Assembly (NCBI GenBank): GCA_014281115.1
Contig: JACONQ010000020.1
Coordinates: 682,001-746,000 of the forward strand
Length of the DNA: 64,000 nt
Direction of reading: 5' to 3'
DNA from: Laburnicola sp. R22_1
Lineage: Eukaryota; Ascomycota; Dothideomycetes; Pleosporales; Didymosphaeriaceae
The notes below the pieces were generated by a model. That model was given only the letters and a program-made list of their open reading frames with translations. It was not told where the DNA came from and ran no database searches. Position 1 is the stretch's first letter, and each line of letters begins with the position of its first letter. Both the position numbers and the translations under genes were made by a program. Below, piece after piece: positions 1-12,391 of this stretch.

Positions 1-540
1 TACTTTCCCCCACATCTAACTATTACTGTAACTGCTTACACTTGCAGACTTAGTTCTTATAGTTCTAGTTAGGAATAAGTCTAATTTAGAGGATATTAAA
101 ACTATTACTTAATAAAGGGCCTTATAGATATCTTAAAAATAAGGAGACATTCCTTACTATGTGGCGTTAAATTAACTACCAAGGGGTAGCACGACAAAGG
201 CTTTTATCTCAAATAATATAACAAAAAAGGCAAAGCCCCCTGCTTAGTAATTAAAAAGAGCGTAAACAAGGTAATAATAAAAAACCGCGTTTAAACTGCT
301 AAGCGAGCTTAGTGGTCTTGGCGCGGGGCTGCTCCCACAAGCAAAATCTTTACAAAGAGGCCACTTGGAACTTTAGGGAAGATAAGACTTTAGCGCGGCC
401 ACGCTATAAGCTATCTCTTCTCTGCTATCCTAAGTTGCAAACCGCCATCTAGATTATCGCAAATAACACAAGTTAACATGTTAATAGGTATATTTCTTAT
501 AAGTAGTAGGATAAGGGTAATACGTACTAGATACACTATC
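1..540. other. RIP-affected sequence, no gene recognised
   Basis: No open frame and no family that I recognise. GC content rises from about 200 onward, so this stretch is less mutated than what follows and may be the upstream part of the coding relic that begins near 541. Confidence 0.4.
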
Positions 541-1020
541 GCTCTATTATCGTATTAAGGTCGTCCTTAATAAAGTCCCCACTGTCTCTCTAAGCCCTGT
601 CATCTATCTAGGCATTGACGTTATCCCTAAAGAAGTACTCGCCATCGCTAAAAAGTATACGCCGAAGATTCGCGCCGCTGCTGCCAATATAGCTACACTA
701 GAGTTCTGTTCTGTCTATAAGATACTTGTCTAGCGCGATGGATAGGTATACTTAACTATTTATAACACTATCCACGTGTACTAGTTAGGCTAACAACTGA
801 TCTAGTTTGTAAAGGATGGCCAGACTATATTCCCGCTCTAGTAGACGTAATTGCTCCTTATTAGTAACAAAATTCTCTAGTAGGAGATATAAGAGGATAA
901 TAAGGTCTTTATTAATAAGCTCTAGTATAGCGAGAGCGTTGTATAGATCCGTAAGATCCTCCTGGCTATTGTTGTCATTAAGTCGACTTATTTAAGCGAG
1001 TACGCCGTGTAGCGGCGCGA
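541..1020 (+). pseudogene. Unidentified coding relic, RIP-damaged
   Basis: One plus-strand frame runs for about 160 codons and is broken only by TAG and TAA. The reading is protein-like and includes LGIDVIPKEVLAIAKKYTPK followed by an Ala-rich stretch. No start codon or ending is visible and I do not recognise the family. The frame stays constant and GC content is higher than downstream, so this is probably a gene fragment rather than noise. The damage fits Trp and Gln codons turned into stops. Confidence 0.35.
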
Positions 1021-2789
1021 GCGTAGATAACTAACAATAGTGGTGGCGATAAGCCAGGTGTGCTATGTACAGCATAAGTGAATCTTGCATAGGTTAGAAG
1101 CTTACAGGGTGTGGGGTTATCGAGGTGTTCGAGATTAGTCTTTAATTAGAATTAGGTGTGGTACATAGTAGTACATATAACCTTTTATCTTAATTTACTT
1201 TAACCTTAAACTAAAAAAAGGTTAAAAAAGGTGTTTAGTAAGCCGACTATTTCTTACTATAAGACAAGCGTAAAACTATAAGTAAACGTTAATAAAATGT
1301 TTATTAACTTATACTAGCAGTCTATCTATAAAGACTAAAAGAAAATAAGCGAAATTAGTATGTTAGTGCCTACTAGCTAAGATGCATAATTCTCTAACTC
1401 GCGCTAAAATACCTTTATTTTTATTTCTTTTTATATAGATTACCTAGAAGAATTTCTATATAGAGCTAGACACCTTATTTACTATAATAAATATATCTAC
1501 TTACTAGTAAGATTAGAAAGCTACTTATTGTAAAGCTCCTAGTTACTACCACTAAACCTTTTGGCTATTAAGCTTTGCTCTATAGTAGAAGACTTCTAGC
1601 GCACAATTATCTAAACTAGAGTAGTCTATAATTAATATTACTATATAATTATATGCCTATAGAGTATTTTACCCTATTACTTTCTTTTGCTTTGTTTTTT
1701 ATTATCCCTCTTATATAATTCCTTATAAACTCTAAACTCTAAACCTATTATATAACAGCCTATTACCTAGTTATATAAGCGAACCTTCTTATCCTCTAGC
1801 TACTATAGTTAGTGTCTATGCCCCACACAAGCCCTATGCGAATCGAGGCCTTTAGGCCGCATAGGTACAACACGTATAGCTAATTCCCTATAAATAGAAG
1901 CTGTGAAAGCAAGATCCCTAAACTGGCCGCCGCCTCCTAGTTTAGATACCACTAATAGGAGGGGAGAGGAGAAGGTTCTTAAAGGCAAGGGCTACTAAGG
2001 TTAACTCTTTACTATCTTAGAGTATATTATATATACTCTCCTACTAGGCTAAACTATTATCTAGTTAATTGCATTACTCTCTTTGCTAACCCTTAATAGC
2101 TGCCTTCTTATAAGACTAAGTACTTTTTCTACCTTTAGACCTAGGGCAGTTTTAGTTACTAGAATTCTCCTATACTCCTACTTTCTAGACTAAACGCCAC
2201 TATAATTAAGTCCGCGTTAATGTTACCTTCCTTACCTAGGACTAGCACTTATGCTAATATTCCTTAGCTGCTATTTCTGCTTAACTAGTAAATCCCCTAG
2301 GCTATTTAATTCGGCCCCGCCTATAGTATAGCTCTCTAGTTAATATTAATATCTGTAAATAGGCTCTATATCTGCTCCCCTTACTATTTCTACTATCCGC
2401 TACCTATTAACTTATAGGCTGGCTCTAGACTAGCCTACTCCACCCATTGTGGATATTAACTTACTTATTAAGCCTTATAGCTCTAAGTCCCCCAAAAGTA
2501 AGAAGAGCTCCGCCTTAGTAGCTTCTATATCTATAGGAGCGATAAGAGCCTATATAATAATATTCTTAGCGTATTTAGCGTGCTAACTAACTTCTGTTGT
2601 ATCTATATAGGGTAGATCTATTTTTCTAGCAATTTTAAAGCTTTCTTAGTATCTAGACCTAGGCCCCTAACCCTTAGTAAACGCTGCAAATTAATAAGAC
2701 CTACTAGGCTCTAATAGATCGCCGCTGTTCTAAAATTATAAGTAGGCTATATCTTAAATGCCACTTTTAGAGAATTTACTAGCAAAGAA
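1021..2789. other. Degenerate RIP sequence without recognisable genes
   Basis: Very TA-rich with stops in all frames. A GC-richer patch near 1810-1970 stands out but matches nothing I know. No terminal repeats or target duplications were found. Confidence 0.4.
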
Positions 2790-3000
2790 GCAGTCTAAGT
2801 AGATATCTAAATAGGATAATCTAATTATTAAACTACGCAGCCAAGGTATAAAATAGGATAATATTTCTAAATACCTACTAGGTAGAAGCTCTATCTTGTG
2901 CTATCTACACTACTAAAACTATCTAGAGAAGCGCGCTATTTAGGATAAAAAAAAGAAGAATAAGCTTACTAGACTTTATGCTTAGTACGTAAAACGCCAA
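2790..3000 (+). pseudogene. Myb/SANT-like DNA-binding domain fragment
   Basis: In one frame the reading contains DNLIIKLRSQGIK, then DNISKYLLGRSSI and HY-stop-NYLEKRAI, followed by a Lys-rich helix. This is the pattern of fungal Myb-like domains, in which a helix with E/D-D-x-L-I is followed by W-x-x-I-S-x-x-L-x-G-R-S and then H-Y-Q-N-Y-L. The expected Trp and Gln positions (after GIK, between HY and NYL, and after AI) are all TAG or TAA, as RIP predicts. Only the domain is readable; flanks are too damaged to define a start or end. The family assignment is from recalled motifs and would need a profile search. Confidence 0.5.
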
Positions 3001-6000
3001 ATTTTTAAAATGCCCTTAATATTAGATCTAATAGCTTAAGTAGTATTAGATACTCTATATATAACTACGGCCTCTATATAGGTCTATAAAAGCGTTATTA
3101 CTAATAAGTTTAGCTAGTTTTAAGGATTAGATGTAGTAGAAAGTAGTAACTAAAATAGGTATTCTATAGTATTTAGCTAAGTCTATATATTAGCAACTTG
3201 GAGAATAGGAGATAAGTGCACGCGTAAACGCTCCTGTCTTTTAATTATATCTATTAGCTACTTCTAGAAGCATAAATGTAAAAAGTACTATTAGACTAGG
3301 AGATATGTCTTTATAGCAGCATTAATAACTATGCTAGATTTTAGCTAAGGCTAACTCTAGCGGCGTTCTAATAGTTTCTATACTAGACACTTAGTTGTCT
3401 ATATCTATAGAAGGGGAGAGATAGTTGTTAGACGAACTAGTTAGTAGGAGAAGAGAAGATAAAGGTAATAGTAGGGAAAGATAGTAATTAGAAGAAGCTT
3501 TAGTAAATATAAATATAAGCTTACCTATAGTAAGATAATATAAAAACAAAGCGAGGATACAAGTAGTTAAGTTACGTAATTACTAGGAAAAGAGGTTTAA
3601 CTTTTCTCTAGTTAAAACAAGTATAGATAAATATAAGTTTAAGATGCAGTGCAAATATAGCTTTTAAAAGGAAATCTATAAAAACTCTATTCCTATTACT
3701 ATACCTAAATTTGCTGTTGCTTTATTAGGGGCAGCTGGCTCTTAGATAACTACAACCTCTTCCGCTTACTATAGTCTACCCTGCCAAAAAAAGCTTCTAA
3801 TTCTTAAGCAGCTACTAGCCCTTTTATAGAGAAAGGCAATCCGCTAATATTACAAGCTTTTGCCGCGCCTTATTTTAGTAATATTATAAACCTATTAGAC
3901 GTTTCTATATAGACTCGCATTTAGAAGTTTCTATCTTTTCTAAAATAAGAGAAATTATTAATTAACTTAAGCATTAGCCAATTATTTATCTAAAATCTAG
4001 CAGAGCTAGTTAATAGTTTGCTAAATAGGGTTTTAAATGCTATATTATTACGCTGAATTAAGTATAGAATATGCCCTGTAATTATGTACTTCCTATTATA
4101 CCTATCTGGGGTTAAGCCTAGCTTAAAGTAGAATAGGGAGGCAGTTAAATAGTGTGCTACTTTATTAATACTTGCAAATAATTATTAATCCGCCTCTACT
4201 TTTAATATTAACTTAGGTATACTTCTCGCATCGTCTAGTCTTAGTTTAGTAGTTTTAAAGTCAATACTAAGATAGTAAATCTTAGGGAGAATTTGCGCAG
4301 CAAGTCTAATAGATTTATAGGCTTGTCTTATTATCTTATTACGCATTTTCTCTATAATTAGATTGCTAATTTAGGCAAACATTCCATTCTTCTAAATATT
4401 ATAGCAGTCCTTAGTAGAAACTTTATAATTCTTTTATCCTAGTTTACTAGTACCTAAGAATATAATAAAGTTAAGCTCTTTAAAAAGAGGAAACATTACT
4501 AATACCTCTAAAAGTACCCAAAGTAGTGGATTATTTTCCAGAGGCCCTGCATCTTAGAATGTGCCAACTTTATTAATGTGTTTTAGCAAAAAGAAACTAC
4601 AGGGTATAGTTAACTAGTTAAGACAAAATAGGGAAGATAAGATATACCCAGGCGTAGTAGATGCGGAATATGCACTACTACTTAGTTAGTTATTAGCTAG
4701 GTAGTAAGTTTGGCTAATCTTATATTTTCTAGAGTAGGACATTCCTAAACCTATCCTTTGGCTTTATAATAGCCTTCTCTAGAGAATAGTTAGAGAGATA
4801 TTATAGATGCCTATTTAGAACTTACCTTAATTACTATTGCGTTCGCTAAACCTATTATAATTAGTAAAAAACTAATATAATAGATAGTTACTAACTATAG
4901 CAACTAGCAAGCCTATCTTTATTTCTATTAACGTTGCATAGAAGCAATCTAGAGTGCTCTTATTAGTAATCTAGTCTTTTAGTATAGTGTTAACATTTCT
5001 AGCTAGGTATAGGCTGTTAGCAAAATAAGATAGCGTAATCTTAACTATGTGGGAAATTAGTGGGATATAAAAAGAAAACCGTTATTTAAAGACCTACCCT
5101 ACTATTTCTAAAAACGTTTAGATTAACTTATCAAGAGATTATCCTAGAATAAAGTAATTAATAGCAATAATTACACCTTTACGTATTAGTTCTACCTAAG
5201 GTCTATGCTAAAAGACTTATCTACACTAATCCCAAAACTTACTATAATACACCTTTAAAGCAGAATTAGACTAAGATAATCTTAAATTAGTTTTATTACT
5301 ATTAAGGGTATAATACTACGCGTGCCTTCTTTATTAATACACAAAACTCCTACTCTAGCAGTTAGGGAGGTTGTCCTTATAGTTATGTTATTTAGCATCT
5401 TCTATTTAAAGAGGAAGTAATAATAAACTATAAAGACTTAAGAGTTATCTTTATAGTAATTCTTAAGCACTATAATGCAATTTTTACAAATATAATGCCC
5501 GCATAGTAAATAGTACTATAGCCTCCTACGCAGATAGCATAAACAGGTGCTACTACTCTAGATATGGCGCTATCTATGTTAAAAGTATATAAGGTTACTT
5601 TTGTAAATTTTAACTATAGATTTTCTATTATTAAAAATATATTATTAGAAGTAGCAAATAAGGTTATTTTTAACTATATTAATAAAGCCGCTTTAGAGGA
5701 TAATATTATTAGACTCCTTAAACGTAATAGTCTAGGCTTTACTTACCTTATAGAAAATATCTTTATAAAGTGTATTAATAACCGCCTTAGGTTTAAAAGC
5801 TGCACTAGAGGTAGAATAGTTATTCCTAGTATAAGTAGTACTTACTATGCATATTAAAAGGGTAACTATTTAAAAAAAAAAGCTAAAGTAATTATTAGAG
5901 CTGCAAATTCTATTAGCTAATCTAAGGACGTGATATATTTTAGGAAGTTTAAAAGATGCTTATCTAAGTTTAGTGCTATTAGATTTTAGGCCCTTAATGC

Positions 6001-8160
6001 CCTAATAAAATCGAATAGTCTATAAAAAGAGTCTGGAAAATGTCCACTTGCGTATATAAAGAGAGTGGCAAAATGGATTATAAAGAAGAGCGTTCGCGTT
6101 CCTTCTCTACTCTTTTATACTTAATTAGACCTCTTTATAAGACGCTCTTTTACACGCTAATATTAGGCATTAATAGACATCTTACTAGTTAGGAAAAGAG
6201 CGACTATATTAATTACTAAGATCTATTTAGACAGATCTTTCATTGTTTCCTTCCTTAGCATCCACAAAAAGGCCTTCCTAGCTTCCTCCTTAATTTCCGC
6301 TCTTAAAGTAATCTTGTTAGTAACTATAACTACACTTAAAAGCGTACTCTTTACAAGGGTTAATAAATAGTCTCTCCCTAGCCACATAGCTATATAGCGC
6401 GCAATTTGTCTAAAGCTACTAATATTAGCTACAAAGAAGCAAAAGATGTCTATAAAGGGGAATAGCAGATAAGTATATATATTAACCGCGGTGGTATTTT
6501 TAGATTGTTAAAGGGGTTATCTTATAATTTTGTGGCACTTATTAGCTTTTGTATTTCTTTCTTCTAAGATATAATTAGGTACATCGCTATCTACAAGGAG
6601 TATTAGATAGCTATTAAAGATACTAGAAGGATTAAAATAAAGATATACCTTGCCTAGGTTTTGCTTAATTATAAATCTCTAGGCCCTTTTTAATCTAAAT
6701 AACGCTTGTAAAGTATTTAACTTTTTTATATTACCTATTAGTAGGAATAGACTTAGTTACTATATATTAGGATACGGTATATAATTAATAAGTGTCTAAA
6801 GCCTATCTAATTCTAGAAGAGTAGCTTCCCTACCTTATATAGAAATACTAAGCTAGTGGGTATAACCGCAATACTTTATAATTAATAGAACTAATAGTTA
6901 GTTAGAAGAGCCATTAAGCTTTATATAAGGCTTTTATAGTAGTTAAATATAGACCTTATTAAGGGTTATAATAGAGTTTTCTTAAATTAGAAATAGTGGC
7001 GCTTACCATAACTATTTTTAGGCAGAACGCGGACTATAATAGGGATCTATTCTAGGGGCTAATTTAGGGCTCTGTCTAATTAGTGCATTTTCCCTTACCT
7101 AATATTAAATTAAGGTTCACTTCTTTACTACTGCATAGTTTATAAACTAGTATTTTAAATAAGTTACCACTACCTAACTCTTTTATAGCTTAATAGTAAG
7201 GTTTACGCTTACTATAATTAATCTAAATAACACTTTCTAGGTTATTATATTAGCTCTTCTGTAATACTTATTTAGCTGTTAAGGCAAAATAAATAAATAC
7301 GCTTTAGGTAGCAGGTCTAGATTACGCCATTACTATAAAAGCATAGATCTAGAGCTACTTATTTACTTAAAATACGCAAGGTAGAATAAGTAAAGGGACA
7401 ATTTTAAATATGTTATTATAGAAATCTATAACTATTATTATAATAGTTAGAACCTAGTAGCTTATTATACCACAACTTACGTAGTAGAGGTAACTAAGAA
7501 GAGACTATTAAATAGGCTAACTAAACTACTTAGCGATATTCTGTTTATTTTATATCTATAGGGGCATAGTATAGAGTAGTTATTTCTAATAAGGGAATAA
7601 TCTCTACCCTTTATAAACTTCTATATAAAACCTATAGTTCGCAATTAGTTTTTACCTTTGCTAGAGGAAATAATATAAGATTTACTTTATTCTACTCTAC
7701 TTTATAGTAACTAAGTTACTATTAACATATTTCTATTACTATAAGCAGCCGCAATCGCTAGTTATTATATATATATATATAGTAATGTTAAACTGCCTAG
7801 TTTATAGGCTAGGCTGTAATAATATTTTTTATAGGCCTTATCTAATAATTATATTTGTTGTACATATAAATAGAGGCTAGAAAAGAGTATTAAACCTTTT
7901 ATTATATAATTAAGTTATTAATATTAAAACGTGTATTAAAGCTTAAGTCTTAAGTAGATTATTATAATCTATCGAAGGGTTCTTTTTGCTGCGTAGAAAT
8001 TAACTATATTTAAAATATATTTCTAAGCACTAGTAAGACTTTACATAGCCACACTAGCTATAGCTTTAGTAGTAATATTATAGAACTAAGTTACTAATTA
8101 TATTTATATAGAAGAGTAACTTATAGTAATATTAGTAGTTATTTTTTTTACAAATAGCCT
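3001..8160. other. Long RIP-degraded region, genes not identifiable
   Basis: About 5 kb of TA-rich sequence. Short open frames such as 5564-5857 look like chance products of AT-rich composition, with low-complexity Ile/Asn/Lys/Tyr content. Around 5900-7800 a plus-strand frame gives long stretches interrupted only by TAG and TAA, which suggests a former gene or transposon ORF, but no motif could be assigned. A (TA)n run lies near 7765-7781. No LTR or TIR pair was found. Confidence 0.35.
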
Positions 8161-8162
8161 AA

Positions 8163-8230
8163 GGTTTATAGATAATAGGGCCTTAAATTAGAATCTAAGG
8201 CCTTAAATTAGGATCTGGGGCCTTATAACT
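8163..8230. repeat. Short imperfect tandem repeat, about 19-bp unit
   Basis: The phrase GGCCTTAAATTAGGATCT occurs about three times in a row with small changes (AGAATCTA, then GGATCTG, then a diverged third copy). Confidence 0.5.
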
Positions 8231-8429
8231 AAAGAGCCACTGTAAATTAAGTGTATTGCCGCGTTATTATATATAACTATAGAAAGCCTATCTTAATAGC
8301 AGTGCTAAAGAAAGGAGCTCTCCTACGCTATAATATAATAGTTAAAATAGGTAAGTAATACTAAAGCATGCACCCTTATTATTAGGTTTGTGTAGCTAGA
8401 CTAAATATCTAGTATTAGAAATCTCTAGC

Positions 8430-8860
8430 AACTCTTACAAATATATATCTAAAATAACACCTAGAAAAATAACTCTAGATTGTGCATAAATAAATATAGT
8501 TCTTTATTATCTAGAAGCACACTAATCGCTATAAATGCTTATGTGCTAGTCTTTCCTTATACTCCTAAAGACTTCTCCCGCTACTTCTTAAGGGCAAAGT
8601 TAAGGTTAATTAAGAATACGGGCCAGGAGGGGGTGCCATACTCCTTATTTACTATAAGATTGTTTAGCGAGATATTATATTAGAGCATACTAGCCTATCT
8701 GTGTAGCAACTCATAACTATTAATATAGGCTTTTAGCGTAGCAAGAAGGCTAAGAGCCTAACTTATAAATAGGTTTTCTATAGTTACAAATAATAACGTA
8801 ATAATATACCTAATTTACTATTGCTCTTCCGCCCTTTATTAAAGAGCTTAAATAGGTTCG
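8430..8860 (-). pseudogene. FunK1-type fungal protein kinase, C-lobe fragment
   Basis: Reading the minus strand from about 8860 down to 8430 gives YRKPIYKL, then ISLNNLIVNKEYGTPSWPVF, LINLNFAL and GKTSTYAFIAISVLL, and then FMHNLE. This order is characteristic of fungal FunK1 kinases (Pkinase_fungal): R-D-Y-G-K-P-I-Y-K, the catalytic loop, the metal-binding D-x-D, G-K-T-G-T-x-x-F-M-A, and F-M-H-D-L-E. The catalytic loop HRD is lost and the DLD/DFD motif reads NLN, so the protein would be catalytically dead. Several Gln and Trp codons are stops. The N-lobe is not seen; the PDDEXK relic ends just upstream in a different frame. The family call is from recalled motifs and is fairly strong because five motifs occur in order. 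Confidence 0.65.
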
Positions 8861-8959
8861 CTTAGTAGGCGGTAATAGTGCGCTAGTGCTATACAGAAAC
8901 TAACAGAATATATATTTTTAAACTCTATCTACTATGCTTTAGAAAAAACATTACTTATT

Positions 8960-10330
8960 TAGGCTTTATACTATCTAAAAACTACAATATAAATGTCTAC
9001 TCTACCTAATTAAACATAACCCTTAATGCCTCTAGAATAGTATAACACTTAATAATATCTGCTATAGTGCTAATATCTATAGCATTAATAAGATAAATCT
9101 TATCTGCTAAATTACTAGCAAAGTATAACTTCTAGCAGGCGTTAGTAACTAAGAGAAGAGGGAGTGTTATAGCCATAGGGTCCTAAATAAGCTAACGTAG
9201 GCGGTTAAAGTATGCTATTACCTAAAGAGAAAGCTACACTTTGCCATTTTTACTGCCGCCTTTAGGAGACTTTGTCTTAATACTCAGAATAATGAGTTTA
9301 TAGTAGAGGGGAGAGTAATTAGAGAAGTTAATAGTGCGCTAGAGTTTAGGAGAAGCAGCTAGACAGTTAATAACATAGATTGTTAGAATAAGTAAAGGGC
9401 TAAGGGTAATAGCAAAGTTAATCATTTTGCTCTTTAAAAGCTTACTATATTTATTACCTAGTATAAGTTTCTTAATAATCTGCATAGTAGTAATATTATA
9501 GTACAAAAAGCCAAAACAACTAAGTATAGCTTATTTTAGCATTTAGCTATATATAAGTTTATTCTAACTTAGTTTATAAAGGTGCTTTATTTTATACACT
9601 AAAGTCTTATTCTAAATTTTCTATATGGCTTTAAATTTATCCTTTAATTATTTGTAAGACTTATTATTTAATATCTTTGCCACGTAGTTCTCTCGATTAT
9701 TAAGGTCACTATAAGTATCCTATTCTACTTTAGTCTAGTAACTAATTAGTTAAGCAACTATAAGAAATATATCTGGGAATTATACCTTAATACTAAGCGG
9801 AATAACGCCTTTTAACTACTAAGCCAGCACTTAAATCGCTTTATAGAGTGCTCTTATATCCTATAGAATATCTATACTTAAAGTTGCTAATTTAGAGACT
9901 ATAGGCTTTTTGGCAATTTAAAAATTAACTATATAGCAAGTTAGGCTACACAATCGCTTAAAATTAGGTAATTTATACGCTAATTTAACCTCTATATTAT
10001 TTATATACTTTTTAGATATGCTAGATATTAAGACTAGCGCTAGCCTTATATATAAGTTTAAAGCTAGCAGCGCTAGAAGTGCTACGCGCTTTTAATAAGT
10101 TAGGCGTAGCATTATATTAGAGTCTATAATATACTATGTCGCAAGCAAAGTATGCCCTACTACTACTATAACTACTAGCGTATTTATTATTATAGTCTGT
10201 GCCTTACGCGCTGTCCTAGCCTGCCTACTTAATTTCCTTATTAGTAACTACAAGCTCTGCAACATTACGTGCGTTAGGGCGTTAATTTCTCTTTATTATC
10301 GCTTTTAGTTTAGAGAATTAATTTTAAAGA
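8960..10330 (-). pseudogene. PD-(D/E)XK nuclease-domain protein (PDDEXK_12 type), RIP relic
   Basis: On the minus strand one reads, in order, DIRALYKAIQ-like and KGVIPL (near 9850), FKAI-KI-NKTLV, YYNITTM, then LIILSIKTKSPKGGSKNGKV with YFNRLRQLI, then AITLPLLLVTNA, KLYFASNLADKIYLINAIDI and IIKCYTILEALRVMF. These are the landmarks I recall for the fungal PDDEXK_12 family (LYKAIQ; HNITT; S-I-E-T-K with a following V-Q-L and YFNRLR; LPLLLV; FFACDLADRI; CYTILAA). The core acidic residue of the E-x-K motif reads Lys (SIKTK), as a G-to-A change would produce. Internal stops are TAG and TAA. The length, roughly 450 codons, suits the family. The start is not identifiable. Confidence 0.6.
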
Positions 10331-11718
10331 GCGTAGCGTATTATTTTAGTAGGGCGAGGGATGTGTATATAGAGGAAGACAAAAAAATAAAAAAAGTATT
10401 AAGTATAGACTGTCTGCGTAGCTTCTAGCAATACTTAGTAGAGATTATTAGGTTTGGCAATAGCTCTAAGTTACTACTAGTAGCATAGACATTAGCTAGC
10501 CATATGTCTATACACACTATAGCCTTAAGAGTAAAAAAAATATGTAATAATTATAAATATATAGAAAGAAGCATATAAGTCGCTATATACACACTAACAA
10601 AGAGTTAATATAACACGCATATATAGGTTATTATAATAGTTAATTACTAGGCCAGTCTTATACTTTATACTAAGCTACTATTAGTTATCTAAGTTCTAAC
10701 CTTTCCTATTTATTATTATTAAGCTAGCGTATAGAAGCTAGCGTATATAGTTGTTAGCTATATAAAAAATTTAGCCACCCTACTAAAACGCAACACCTAT
10801 ACTAAACACATAATATTTCTTAATAACACTCTTATAATTGCTATTAAGTATATATAGATTTAAGCGCTATAGCTGCTATAGCTCTAGCTACTATTTCTAA
10901 GGTGCTTAATATAGTAAATTATTGCTAAGCTACTAAAGCCTTAGCTATGCACATTACCTTCCTAATACTCTCTACCTCTATAAAGTATTAATTTCGATCT
11001 ACTTAAACGCGCTTACACTAACACTAAGAGGTAGATATCTTTAGCTACTACTTAAGTTATCTTTTCTTTACTTCTAGGCCTACAGCTCTAGTATATACAG
11101 CTGCTAGAGCCTTACCTACTTTTTATAAGAGTAGCTAGGTTGTACAACCTAGATTCTTAACACTCTAGATGTTGCACTACGCTATATAGAGGTTGTAATT
11201 GCCCTAGAAAGTAGAGAAAAAGCTCTAAAGCTACTACTAAGGCTACTACTAACGTGTAGGCGTAGTAGACCTCTAAGACACCTATAATAAGCTAAGCACA
11301 TAATTAATATTAAATAGGTAGATACTAAATACCTACTAGCTAGCTTAAATTACACGCTCTATAAAGCCTTCCTTCCTAACTTAATAATAGTAGGTAATAT
11401 AGCGCTTTTTCTTAATACGCGCAGCGTGGTTAAGTAACGTAAGCTTCTAGATCTAATACCTATAGCTAATCTTAATTATAGAGAAAGAAGTAAAATTAAG
11501 AGGCTATAGAACATATAAGGTGTGTATAGGCAAATATAGAAGCTATATATAATATAGATTACAGAGCTATAAAAAGAGTGTAAAAGGTAGAACTTAATTA
11601 TAGGGCCTAGTTCTTTAGCCTTAGCCTCTAACCTAGAAGCGTAGTGGCGTAAGAACACATTTACAGTTAATAGTTAATATTTAGTAAATTTATATAATTT
11701 TTTAGCCCTCTAATCTAA
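10331..11718. other. RIP sequence with an unassigned plus-strand coding-like stretch
   Basis: From about 10960 to 11660 a plus-strand frame is long and protein-like apart from TAG and TAA, including VVIALESREKALKLLLR. I do not recognise it. The 60-codon minus-strand frame at 11476-11658 is a Leu/Tyr-rich shadow of it. No repeat boundary lies here before the copia LTR at 11724. Confidence 0.3.
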
Positions 11719-11723
11719 GAAAG

Positions 11724-12391
11724 TGTTAAAACTATATTAGTAAGCAAAATAAAAAATAAAATAACATGTTAGAATTTCGCTGTTATAATAAAAGATAAAT
11801 AGATAAATAACTATAAGCTACCTAAAAATAAACTAAAATAGTCGTTCCGACAATAAGTTGTAATTAAAGCCAAAGTTAACTTTAAGTAACACACAAAAAA
11901 AGTTTACTAAAACATAATTATAAGAAATCCAATATTATATATATTAAATTACTTAAAACTAAAACCAAAATATAATATAAAACTAACCTAATAAATATTA
12001 TAAAATACGCTATCGTAATATAAATAAGCTCGTAATTAATTTTTCTAAATTAATCACTTTTGACAAACTCATCGCAATTAAGCGCTTTAACAATTTTGAG
12101 CAATTGCTAAAAAGAATATACTAAACAAGGCAATATTATATGTATTAAATTACTTATTACTAAAAACAAAATATAATATATAAAAGACTTATTTTATAAT
12201 ATAAAATACATTAGCGTATAATAAACTAAGGAGTAATAAATTATTCTAAAATAAGGCGTTTATTATTAACGTTATAACTAAGCAATAGTAAAACAAAGTT
12301 TGCAATAGCTTATATATAAAACACTAGTTTGTATATAAAATACTAGTTTGTATATAAAACACTAGTTTGTATATAATAGCTTATATATAAA
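11724..12391 (+). repeat. Copia 5' LTR, left part
   Basis: Starts TGTTAAAACTA like the other five LTR starts in the window. It runs into the TATA-containing minisatellite and is interrupted at 12392 by a full LTR of the same family. The rest of this LTR resumes after that insertion and ends at 13615. The two parts sum to about 890 bp, matching the other copies. Confidence 0.8.

Noticed and set aside
5564..5857. 97-codon open frame on plus
   Set aside because: Low-complexity Ile/Asn/Lys composition in TA-rich DNA, no motif, no neighbouring coding signal in the same frame; probably chance.
5900..7800. Possible HNH-type nuclease reading on plus
   Set aside because: A few residues near 7390-7500 looked suggestive, but no ordered motif set could be defended.
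8480..8683. 67-codon open frame on plus
   Set aside because: It is the antisense shadow of the FunK1 kinase fragment on minus.
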